This document shows, one piece after another, positions 51,919 to 59,252 of a DNA stretch of 64,000 bases. The DNA comes from Sulfitobacter brevis (GTDB lineage: Bacteria; Pseudomonadota; Alphaproteobacteria; Rhodobacterales; Rhodobacteraceae). A program made the position numbers and the translations under genes. Position 1 is the stretch's first letter; each line of letters begins with the position of its first letter. The stretch is from NCBI RefSeq assembly GCF_900112755.1, contig NZ_FOMW01000001.1, positions 1-64,000 of the forward strand. Reading direction: 5' to 3'. The notes beneath the pieces were generated by a model. The model made no database searches, was not told the DNA's origin, and saw only the letters and a list, made by a program, of their open reading frames with translations.

Positions 51919-51968
51919 TTGACATGATACCTTTTGGTATCTATTAAAGTGATACCGTTAAGTATCAC
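51919..51968 (+). promoter_or_regulatory. arsR-type promoter with two palindromic operators
   Basis: TTGACA (51919-51924), a 17-base spacer, and TATTAA (51942-51947) form a sigma-70-type promoter. The spacer contains the perfect inverted repeat GATACC-TTTT-GGTATC (51926-51941). A second inverted repeat GTGATAC-CGTTAA-GTATCAC (51949-51968) lies across the likely transcription start. Both share GATAC/GTATC arms, so a regulator dimer bound to either would block RNA polymerase. The ArsR-type gene starts at 52010. Confidence 0.8.
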
Positions 51969-52009
51969 TAAGGCGCTACCACGCCGCCGCATCCGAAAGG
52001 GCTAACCCC

Positions 52010-52342
52010 ATGACTGCTGCCCAAGCCGACGCTGCACAAAATACCTTTCGCGCGCTAGCCGACCCAACCCGCCGCGACATCCTGCGTTTGCTGGGAAATC
52101 GCGATATGACCATTGCCGAAGTCTCCGACAGTTTCGACATGACCCGCGCGGCAGTAAAGAAGCACCTCACCGTGCTCAGCGATGGCGGGCTGATCACCGT
52201 TCGCACCGAAGGTCGCACCCGCATCAACGCGCTTGACCCACAGGGCTTCGCGCCCGTCCTTGGCTGGCTCGAGTACTTCGACGACTTCTGGGACGACCGC
52301 CTCCTCGCCCTTAAATCTGCACTGGAAAGGAACCAACCATGA
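52010..52342 (+). CDS. ArsR-family winged-helix regulator
   Basis: A 110-residue repressor: FRALADPTRRDILRLLGNRD, the recognition region MTIAEVSDSFDMTRAAVKKH followed by LTVLSDGGLITVRTEGRTRI. No metal-binding cysteines (ELCVC-type) are present, so it is of the non-metal ArsR group that is paired with AHSA1/START proteins. It overlaps that partner by 4 bases. The palindromic promoter upstream implies that it represses its own operon; the inducer is unknown. Confidence 0.9.
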   Translation: MTAAQADAAQNTFRALADPTRRDILRLLGNRDMTIAEVSDSFDMTRAAVKKHLTVLSDGGLITVRTEGRTRINALDPQGFAPVLGWLEYFDDFWDDRLLALKSALERNQP

Positions 52343-52761
52343 CCGACACCATCCTGCGCAAGACGATTTACCTCAAGGCCAGCCGCGAAGAGGTCTGGGC
52401 CTATCTTACCCAACCCGAAAAGCTGGCGATCTGGTTTCACGCGCCAAAGTCCCCGCTGGTGGAAGGCGAAGAACTGGCGCTTTACGGCGCAGAGAGCGGC
52501 GACAAAATCTGCTGGGGCGAGGTCCGCACTGCCCGCGCGCCAGAGTATCTCGAATATACATTCACAATCAAACCGTTGAACGGCGCCTTCACTACCGTGC
52601 GCTGGACGCTGGAGGATGTCGCCGCAGGCACCCGCATGTCGCTGGAACACGAGGGCCTACCAGCTGATCTTCCGGGTTTCGACCTGACATTGGCGCTCGA
52701 TAAGGGTTGGGAGGGCCATATGGGGCAAATGCGCGATCACATTCATAATATCACCCCTTAA
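52339..52761 (+). CDS. SRPBCC/AHSA1-domain protein
   Basis: A 140-residue helix-grip (START-like) protein: ILRKTIYLKASREEVWAYLT, EKLAIWFHAPKSPLVEGEEL, ARAPEYLEYTFTIKPLNGAF, TTVRWTLEDVAAGTRMSLEH and LDKGWEGHMGQMRDHI. The fold forms a hydrophobic ligand cavity. Coupled to the ArsR-type gene through ATGA (52339-52342), so its amount is set by that regulator. It may bind the inducer; that is an inference. Confidence 0.88.
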   Translation: MTDTILRKTIYLKASREEVWAYLTQPEKLAIWFHAPKSPLVEGEELALYGAESGDKICWGEVRTARAPEYLEYTFTIKPLNGAFTTVRWTLEDVAAGTRMSLEHEGLPADLPGFDLTLALDKGWEGHMGQMRDHIHNITP

Positions 52762-53088
52762 GCCCCTTGCCGTGGACCCGTCGCAGGCCTACCTATGAGC
52801 TGTGACGGGTTCTGCCCTGTTCGTGAGACGTTACATTCCAGTGGCCTTAAGCAAATCCGAGGGAGCTGGCTCTGATCGAGCCCTGGTTCGATTACCTGGC
52901 GCCCACCTGTACATACAGGTCCTCGGGAATAATAAAACTGACCGGCAGCGGTGGTCCCGTCACACTCCATCTTCGCAAATGGTCAAAGGCGTTGGCCGGT
53001 CCCCCCAAGGGGCACCGAAGCCAGATGCAGTTCATTTTTCAATAGTCTTAGAAAATCAGCGCTGCTTAAGGCCCCGCAAAGCCTCGGA
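52762..53088. other. 327-base intergenic region
   Basis: Between the ArsR/AHSA1 operon and nusB, which converge. A perfect palindrome ACCTGTA-CA-TACAGGT lies at 52905-52920 and could be an operator or hairpin. Minus and plus frames through the region (for example 52758-52970) have poor protein character. No tRNA or known small RNA is recognisable. Confidence 0.35.
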
Positions 53089-53571
53089 TCAGAAATCCTT
53101 GGGCCGCTCTTCACGCGCCATGTGGTCAAGCACCGCATTCACAAAGCTCGGCTCTTTGCTCTCAGGGAAGAACGCCCGTGCCACATCAACATATTCCGAA
53201 ATAACAACTTTGGGCGGCGTATCTGCGTTGCGCAGCTCGGCCCCCGCCGCGCGGAATAGTGCCCGCAACGTCGGGTCGATCCGCCCCAATGGCCACTTGG
53301 CCACCAACGCTCGGTCGGTCTGCTGGTCAATCGACGCCTGATTGCTCACCGCAAGGTCGAGAACCTCACCGAACAGGCTGATATCGCCGTCCAGCATCTC
53401 TTCGCCCTCATAGGTCGCCCCGAAGCGGTGCTCAAGAAACTCGGCCCGCACCGTATCAGTGGTCTGCGAGGAATGCTCCATCTGGAACAATGCCTGCACG
53501 GCATAAAGCCGCGCTGCCGATTTCATCTTGCGTTTCTGGTTGCCTGAAAGGCCCGGTGCCGAATTTGTCAT
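53089..53571 (-). CDS. nusB: Transcription antitermination factor NusB
   Basis: A 160-residue all-helical protein that acts with NusE in rRNA antitermination. KMKSAARLYAVQALFQMEHS near the start, then SLFGEVLDLAVSNQASIDQQ, DRALVAKWPLGRIDPTLRAL, and APKVVISEYVDVARAFFPES-type and EPSFVNAVLDHMARE at the end match NusB. It overlaps ribH in ATGA (53568-53571), and the ribH-nusB order is conserved in many bacteria. Confidence 0.93.
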   Translation of the reverse strand: MTNSAPGLSGNQKRKMKSAARLYAVQALFQMEHSSQTTDTVRAEFLEHRFGATYEGEEMLDGDISLFGEVLDLAVSNQASIDQQTDRALVAKWPLGRIDPTLRALFRAAGAELRNADTPPKVVISEYVDVARAFFPESKEPSFVNAVLDHMAREERPKDF

Positions 53572-54119
53572 GCGCTTGTGGTTCCGTCTGGGTCGCCTGC
53601 CATCAGGGTATCTTGTCCCTGAGGCTTGAAGCCGATGCCCTTGCTTTGGCTGCCCCACTTACGGCCCAGTGCGATCAGATGCAAGGCCGCAGCCGCCGCG
53701 CCGCCACCCTTGTTCTGTCCGTCAGGATCAGCGCGTACCGCCGCCTGTTCAAAGTTCTCGACCGTCAGGATGCCATTGCCGATGCACAGCCCCTGCAAGC
53801 CCAACAACTGCAAGGCGCGCGAGCTGTCGTTGCACACGGTCTCATAGTGGGTGGTCTCGCCGCGGATCACACAGCCTAGCGCCACATAGCCATCAAAGCT
53901 GCTGCGCCGGTCGGAAATACCGATAGCTGTGGGGATTTCCAGCGCGCCGGGCATCTCGATGACATCCCAAGCAGCGCCCGCCGCTTCCAGTTCCGCCTTG
54001 GCACCGCTCAGCAAACCATTGGCGATGTCACTGTAATAGGGCGACACGACGATCAATACTTTTACAGGGCGATCAAATTCGGGCCGTGGCAAAACGGTGT
54101 GCGACAAGGAAGCTGCCAT
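53568..54119 (-). CDS. ribH: 6,7-Dimethyl-8-ribityllumazine synthase
   Basis: Condenses the aminouracil from RibD with the butanone phosphate from RibB to lumazine, the substrate of RibE. The 183-residue protein has VKVLIVVSPYYSDIANGLLS, GAAWDVIEMPGALEIPTAIG, FDGYVALGCVIRGETTHYET and LCIGNGILTVENFEQAAVRA, with the phosphate-binding GNGILT. It is about 25 residues longer than usual because of a C-terminal tail (FKPQGQDTLMAGDPDGTTSA). It lies 5 bases after ribBA and overlaps nusB by 4 bases. Confidence 0.95.
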   Translation of the reverse strand: MAASLSHTVLPRPEFDRPVKVLIVVSPYYSDIANGLLSGAKAELEAAGAAWDVIEMPGALEIPTAIGISDRRSSFDGYVALGCVIRGETTHYETVCNDSSRALQLLGLQGLCIGNGILTVENFEQAAVRADPDGQNKGGGAAAAALHLIALGRKWGSQSKGIGFKPQGQDTLMAGDPDGTTSA

Positions 54120-54124
54120 TGGGT

Positions 54125-55249
54125 TTACTCCGCAGTGATCGGACGGGTGCCGACAATCTCAAGGTCATAGGCGTCCAGACCCAGATAGCGGGTCTCGGGG
54201 TTATCGGTTAGCAATACCAACTGGTGCACGCCGATAGAGGACAGGATTTGCGCGCCAAGCCCGGTGCGCTTGATGGTGCGCGGGCCTTCATCTTCATCAC
54301 TGTCCAACCGCAGACGCGGGTAAGGATCGCGGAACAGGACAACAGCACCCCGGCCTTCGGCTGCGACAATCTCCATCGCGCGGGGCAATTCATCGGCAGG
54401 GCTCGGCCCCAGACCCAAAATATCTTCCAGCGCGTTGACCGCATGGGTCCGCACCAGAACAGGCGCAGGCGTTGTCAAATCACCCTTGCTCAAGACAACA
54501 TGGTCGGTGCCGGTAATCTGGTCGCTAAACACCCGCATCAACCACTCGCCACCATACGCAGAAGTCACGGTGCGGCTGTCGCGCTCGACCAACAAATTGT
54601 CGTGCTTGTGGCGATAGGCGATCAGGTCGCTGATCGTGCCGATTTTTAACCCATGCTCACGGCCAAAAGTCACCAGATCCGGCAACCGCGCCATAGTGCC
54701 GTCTTCTTTCATGATCTCACAGATCACGCCCGACGGGTTCAGCCCCGCCAAGCGACTGATGTCGACGGCCGCCTCGGTATGTCCCGCGCGGACCAAGACA
54801 CCACCATCGCGCGCGCGCAGCGGAAACACATGGCCGGGCGTCGCGATATCCGCAGCCCCCGCCTGCTGGGAGATCGCCACGCCGACAGTCAAAGCCCGAT
54901 CTGCGGCTGAAATCCCCGTACTCACGCCTTCGCGCGCCTCGATTGACACGGTAAACGCTGTCTCATGGCGCGAGGAGTTGTTCACTGCCATCATCGGCAA
55001 GCCGAGATGGTCAATCCGGTCCGAGGTCATCGGCAAGCAGATCAATCCGCGCCCATAAGTGGCCATAAAATTGATCGCAGCCGCATCGGCAAACTCGGCC
55101 GCAATGACCAGATCACCCTCATTCTCGCGATCCTCGTGATCGACCAGAATAAACATCCGCCCCGCGCGGGCTTCTTCGATGATCTCTTCAATCGGCGCAA
55201 TGGCGCCAGACAGTTCCGCTTCAACCGGACCAGGCGTTTCAAATGTCAT
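54125..55249 (-). CDS. ribB: 3,4-Dihydroxy-2-butanone 4-phosphate synthase with degenerate GTP cyclohydrolase II domain
   Basis: A 374-residue protein. The first 205 residues are an intact RibB domain: FILVDHEDRENEGDLVIAAE, FMATYGRGLICLPMTSDRID, DRALTVGVAISQQAGAADIA and RAGHTEAAVDISRLAGLNPS. The second half has the fold of GTP cyclohydrolase II but lacks its zinc-binding cysteines: the normal HSEC region reads RTHAVNALEDILG and no CxC follows. So this is probably only RibB, not a true RibBA, and GTP cyclohydrolase II must be encoded elsewhere. It follows the unnamed gene at 55401-55976 and precedes ribH. Confidence 0.9.
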   Translation of the reverse strand: MTFETPGPVEAELSGAIAPIEEIIEEARAGRMFILVDHEDRENEGDLVIAAEFADAAAINFMATYGRGLICLPMTSDRIDHLGLPMMAVNNSSRHETAFTVSIEAREGVSTGISAADRALTVGVAISQQAGAADIATPGHVFPLRARDGGVLVRAGHTEAAVDISRLAGLNPSGVICEIMKEDGTMARLPDLVTFGREHGLKIGTISDLIAYRHKHDNLLVERDSRTVTSAYGGEWLMRVFSDQITGTDHVVLSKGDLTTPAPVLVRTHAVNALEDILGLGPSPADELPRAMEIVAAEGRGAVVLFRDPYPRLRLDSDEDEGPRTIKRTGLGAQILSSIGVHQLVLLTDNPETRYLGLDAYDLEIVGTRPITAE

Positions 55250-55400
55250 GGCAGCATCCCCTTCTCGCTTGTCCGGCTCTTAGCCCACCGATGGCGCAAA
55301 GACCAGTGTCACAGCACTGCCGCTCCTGCTTCATTTGGCCAAATAAACTCAAACACCGACGGTCCAGCAAACACCACTGCTCCAGATGCCGCGCAGGTCG

Positions 55401-55976
55401 TTATCCTTGCGCTGCAAAATACCGGTTCGCACCAACAAACCCTGCCGCGCGCGCCGCAGCCGTCCAGTCGCGCTCCAGCCCTGTGTCCCCGATGATCAAC
55501 ACCTGATCCCCGGCCAGCTTACGACCGGTGACAAAGCCGCTCAGATGCGTCTGCATCTGCGACCAGCTAACAGTGAATTTCGGAGCCAGCGCGGTGGCGT
55601 CCAAAACTCCATTGGCACTCTGCACCGCCTCTGCCCGCAAAGGGCGATGCACAAGCGCCAGCTTCTGCGCACCCTGCACAGCGGCCAAGGCCGCCTCACG
55701 CGCCAAGGGCATCTGCGGCGCGTCCACATGCATCACCCGCAGTGCGTTCGAGGAAAACAGCAACGCCATAATATCGCGCCCCGAGGCTTTGCGCACCGCC
55801 GCATAGGTCGGATAATCCAACCCCAAGGCATGGGCACGGGCCACATGCATCTTCACCACCATCAGCGGGATCGTCTTGGGCATCGCCTCGGCACGGGCCT
55901 GTTGCCACTGGAAGGTGCGCCATTTCAGACCACGCTCCATCGTCGGGCCTTGGTTATGCCCGATCCCCGCCCTCAT
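55401..55976 (-). CDS. Conserved protein of unknown function in the riboflavin operon
   Basis: A 191-residue protein starting MRAGIGHNQGPTMERGLKWR. The first part is a predicted helical domain (MVVKMHVARAHALGLDYPTY, AAVRKASGRDIMALLFSSNA) and the second an alpha/beta part (VHRPLRAEAVQSANGVLDAT, GRKLAGDQVLIIGDTGLERD). There is no signal peptide. Its ATG overlaps the ribE stop (ATGA at 55973-55976), so it is co-translated with riboflavin synthase. The GHNQGP N-terminal motif is one I have seen only in unnamed alphaproteobacterial proteins. Function unknown; a role in riboflavin synthesis is only suggested by position. Confidence 0.7.
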   Translation of the reverse strand: MRAGIGHNQGPTMERGLKWRTFQWQQARAEAMPKTIPLMVVKMHVARAHALGLDYPTYAAVRKASGRDIMALLFSSNALRVMHVDAPQMPLAREAALAAVQGAQKLALVHRPLRAEAVQSANGVLDATALAPKFTVSWSQMQTHLSGFVTGRKLAGDQVLIIGDTGLERDWTAAARAAGFVGANRYFAAQG

Positions 55977-56566
55977 GACATTTCTGCCAAGCGCGCCACA
56001 TAGCGCGCCAGAGTGTCGATCTCCAGATTGATCCGGTCGCCCACGGCAACATCGCCCCAGGTCGTCACTTCCTTGGTATGTGGAATGAAATTGATCCCGA
56101 AGTCGCATCCGTTGACCTCGTTCACTGTCAGCGAGGTGCCGTTCAGCGCGACAGACCCTTTCGGCGCGATAAACCGTGCGAGATCTTTGGGTGCGCGCAG
56201 GGTGACGCGGGTGCTATCGCCCTCATCGGCCATCGCCACCACCTCGGCCACGCCATCAACATGACCCGACACAATATGCCCACCCAATTCGTCGCCAACT
56301 TTCAGCGCCCGCTCTAGATTTACCCGTTTGCCAACCTGCCAGCCGTTGTGGCCGATATTGGTCTTTTCTACAGTCTCGGCGCTGATCTGGACCTCGTACC
56401 AATCCGGCCCCAGGGCCACGACTGTCAAGCACACCCCGTCCGAGGCGATCGACGCCCCCATATCAATGCCATCCGTTTCATATCCGGTGCGAATACGCGC
56501 CCGCAGGTCGCCTTGCTGTTCGACCGCGACAACACTGCCGATATCCGTGACAATTCCGGTGAACAT
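55973..56566 (-). CDS. ribE: Riboflavin synthase, alpha subunit
   Basis: Dismutates two lumazines to riboflavin and the aminouracil. The 197-residue protein is two tandem lumazine-binding domains: MFTGIVTDIGSVVAVEQQGD, IASDGVCLTVVALGPDWYEV, RVNLERALKVGDELGGHIVS with GHVDGVAEVV, then IAPKGSVALNGTSLTVNEVN and CDFGINFIPHTKEVTTWGDV. The duplicated MFTGIV-type motif appears once at the start, as usual. It is first in the ribE-(unknown)-ribB-ribH-nusB run and is divergent from the capsule genes across 131 bases. Confidence 0.95.
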   Translation of the reverse strand: MFTGIVTDIGSVVAVEQQGDLRARIRTGYETDGIDMGASIASDGVCLTVVALGPDWYEVQISAETVEKTNIGHNGWQVGKRVNLERALKVGDELGGHIVSGHVDGVAEVVAMADEGDSTRVTLRAPKDLARFIAPKGSVALNGTSLTVNEVNGCDFGINFIPHTKEVTTWGDVAVGDRINLEIDTLARYVARLAEMS

Positions 56567-56697
56567 GACAGGCTCCTTCAGTTAGGCTCGTCTTGGAGTT
56601 AAACCCGCGCTCACAGGCTGGCAAGGCGGTGAGCGTCATATTTTCGCCGCCTTCCCATGGTGAAACAAGGCACTGACGCGCAATTCGAAGGACGACC

Positions 56698-57990
56698 ATG
56701 CCACATCCTGCCCCCGACACACGGGTATTTTTGTTCCTGCAAGGGCCACACGGGCCCTTTTTCAACCGGCTGGGCAAGATGCTCCGGCTGGCGGGGGCCG
56801 AAGTTTGGCGGGTTGGTTTCAACGCGGGCGACCGTGCTTTCTGGTTTCATCCGCGCAGCTATATTCCTTATCGCGGCACCGCCGACGACTGGCCCAGCAC
56901 CTTTGCCAGTCTGATCAACGAAAAACAGGTCACCGACATCGTGCTTTACGGCGATACCCGCCCGATCCACGCCAAAGCGGTTGCGCAGGCCCGCGCCCGC
57001 GGCATAACCGTGCACGTCTTTGAGGAAGGCTATATGCGGCCCTATTGGGTCACCTATGAGCGCGGCGGAACCAATGGCAATTCGCGCCTGATGGAGATGA
57101 CGATCCCGCAGATGCAAGAAGCGCTAGCCAAATCGGATATGGAAGCGCCGCTGCCCCCCGGCCATTGGGGCGACATGCGCCACCATATCTTTTACGGCGC
57201 GCTCTATCATTGGTTTGTGATGTTCCGGAACGGCGATTATCGCAATTTCCGCCCGCATCGCAGCCTGACCGTCACCAAGGAGTTCCAGCTTTATATCAAG
57301 CGCCTGCTGCTGATGCCGGCACTGGCCCTAGACCGGTTGATCGCTACCCTGCGCATCCGCTGGGGCGGCTTTCCCTACCACCTTACCTTGTTGCAGCTTG
57401 AACATGACAGCTCGTTCCAGATGCATTCGCCTTTCGAGACGATGGCGGATTTCCTCGAACTGGTGATCGACGGTTTCGCCAAAGGTGCGCCGCAACACCA
57501 CCATCTTGTCGTGAAAGCGCACCCGCTGGAGGATGGCCGCGTGCCCGTGCGCCGCGACATCAAACGTTTGGCGAAAAAGTTGGGTGTGGCGCACCGCGTG
57601 CATTACGTGCGCGGCGGCAAACTGGCCCAATTGCTTAACGATGCGCGCAGCGCAGTCACGGTGAACTCTACCGCAGGCCAGCAGGTTTTGTGGCGCGGCA
57701 TCCCGCTCAAGGTCTTTGGCCGCGCGGTTTATTCCCAGCCAGAGTTTGTCTCCGAGCAACCCCTGCCGGAGTTTTTCGCTGGCGCCAGCCGTCCCGATAA
57801 CCGCGCATATAAGGATTACCGCCGCTATCTGCTTGAAACCTCGCAAATTCCGGGCGGGTTTTATGCGGCACGCGGGCGCACACAACTGCTGCGGCAGGTG
57901 GTCGATATGATGCTCAGCCCGCATGACCCCTACGACGCGCTTGAGCTTGGGACCGCGGCCCCACGGCAACAGTTGCGCGCCGTTACATGA
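56698..57990 (+). CDS. kpsS: Capsular polysaccharide export/Kdo-transferase protein KpsS-like
   Basis: A 430-residue protein of the KpsS type, one of two beta-Kdo transferases that start the lipid-linked linker of group 2 capsules. Landmarks are FLFLQGPHGPFFNRLGKMLR, VTDIVLYGDTRPIHAKAVAQ, VFEEGYMRPYWVTYERGG, FQMHSPFETMADFLELVIDG, LVVKAHPLEDGRVPVRRDIK and SAVTVNSTAGQQVLWRGIPL with the nucleotide-sugar-binding NSTAG. Length is normal. It is followed by an export lipoprotein and kpsC. It separates riboflavin genes that are on the other strand. Confidence 0.9.
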   Translation: MPHPAPDTRVFLFLQGPHGPFFNRLGKMLRLAGAEVWRVGFNAGDRAFWFHPRSYIPYRGTADDWPSTFASLINEKQVTDIVLYGDTRPIHAKAVAQARARGITVHVFEEGYMRPYWVTYERGGTNGNSRLMEMTIPQMQEALAKSDMEAPLPPGHWGDMRHHIFYGALYHWFVMFRNGDYRNFRPHRSLTVTKEFQLYIKRLLLMPALALDRLIATLRIRWGGFPYHLTLLQLEHDSSFQMHSPFETMADFLELVIDGFAKGAPQHHHLVVKAHPLEDGRVPVRRDIKRLAKKLGVAHRVHYVRGGKLAQLLNDARSAVTVNSTAGQQVLWRGIPLKVFGRAVYSQPEFVSEQPLPEFFAGASRPDNRAYKDYRRYLLETSQIPGGFYAARGRTQLLRQVVDMMLSPHDPYDALELGTAAPRQQLRAVT

Positions 57991-58105
57991 AGGGCTGCCC
58001 CTAAGCGTCTAGATTTTCAAATGAACCTGCGCTAGCGTCGCGGTAATTACGTCGGATTAACTGGCGAATTCGAGGCAGAACGAAATTGGTCGAGGAGACC
58101 GGGCA

Positions 58106-59242
58106 GTGAAATCCTTTTCTATCCGGTGGGCGCGTCCCATCGCAGTTATTGCGGCTCTGGCCGTCGTTTCGTCATGTGGTTTGCCGCAGGTCGGCCCGAA
58201 TAAGCGACAGATTTACGCAGGTTCGGTGCAAAAAGAAGGCGACGCCTTTATCGTCGCCGTCAATGACCGCGTGACCCGCGCCACCGCCGTGACACCCGCA
58301 CTTGGGTTCTCCCAATCCTTCCTTAACGCATCGCAGCTTGGGTCTGATACGATCCGCGCCGGTGATGTTCTGGGCATCACCATCTATGAAAACGTCGATG
58401 ACCCCTTGCTGGGCGTCGAAGGTGCACCCGCCACCCTGCTCGAAGAAGTGCAGGTTGATGGCGCAGGTTTCATCTTTATTCCTTACGCTGGCCGGATCAA
58501 AGCGGCGGGCAACACGCCTGACGCAATCCGCCGGATCATCACCACCAAGCTGGGCGAACAGACCCCTGATCCGCAGGTCGAAGTCCGCCGCGCGGCGGGG
58601 GATGGCTCTACCGTTTCTTTGATTGGCTCAATCGGGGCACAGGGCGTCTATCCGATCGAGCGTCCGACCCGCACCCTATCCGCCATGCTGGCCCGCGCCG
58701 GTGGCGTCACAATCCAGCCCGAGATTGCCCAGATCACTGTTGTGCGCGGCAATGCACGCGACAAAATCTGGTTCCAGGACCTCTACCGCAATCCGGGCCT
58801 TGATATCGCCCTGCGCGGCGGCGACCAAATTCTGGTTGAGGAAGACACGCGCTCCTTCACCGCGCTCGGTGCGACGGGTGGGCAGGCACAGGTGCCCTTC
58901 GAGACACAGAACCTGTCGTTGCTGGAAGGCATCGCCCAGGTCGGTGGCCTGAACGCAGGTACGGCAGACCCGACTGGCGTGTTCATCTTCCGCAACGAAC
59001 CTGTCGAGATTGCCTCACAGGTGTTGGGCCGCAATGATCTGCAAGGCACCCAGCGGATGGTTTATGTCATTGACCTCACACGCCCTAACGGCATGTTCAT
59101 GGCCCGTGATTTCGTAATCCGCGACCGCGACACGCTTTATGTCACCGAAGCGCCTTTCACCCAGTGGAGCAAGGTTATCTCGGCGATCACCGGCACTGCG
59201 GGATCGGCATCAAGCCTGTCTTCGCTGGCCTCAAGCGGCTAA
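58106..59242 (+). CDS. Polysaccharide export lipoprotein (Wza/KpsD-type)
   Basis: A 378-residue outer-membrane lipoprotein. The lipobox VVSSC puts the lipidated cysteine at C24. Residues about 80-170 are a Poly_export domain (LGSDTIRAGDVLGITIYENV, VDGAGFIFIPYAGRIKAAGN) and later SLBB-type repeats (LIGSIGAQGVYPIERPTRTL, LGATGGQAQVPFETQNLSLL). It forms the export channel for capsule. It starts at GTG 58106 with GAGGAG 11 bases upstream. No kpsM/T ABC transporter or kpsE lies in the window. Confidence 0.9.
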   Translation: MKSFSIRWARPIAVIAALAVVSSCGLPQVGPNKRQIYAGSVQKEGDAFIVAVNDRVTRATAVTPALGFSQSFLNASQLGSDTIRAGDVLGITIYENVDDPLLGVEGAPATLLEEVQVDGAGFIFIPYAGRIKAAGNTPDAIRRIITTKLGEQTPDPQVEVRRAAGDGSTVSLIGSIGAQGVYPIERPTRTLSAMLARAGGVTIQPEIAQITVVRGNARDKIWFQDLYRNPGLDIALRGGDQILVEEDTRSFTALGATGGQAQVPFETQNLSLLEGIAQVGGLNAGTADPTGVFIFRNEPVEIASQVLGRNDLQGTQRMVYVIDLTRPNGMFMARDFVIRDRDTLYVTEAPFTQWSKVISAITGTAGSASSLSSLASSG

Positions 59243-59252
59243 CGCGGCGCGC

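Noticed and set aside
52758..52970. 70-residue minus frame
   Set aside because: No ribosome binding site, no family character, and it is convergent with a well-supported gene.
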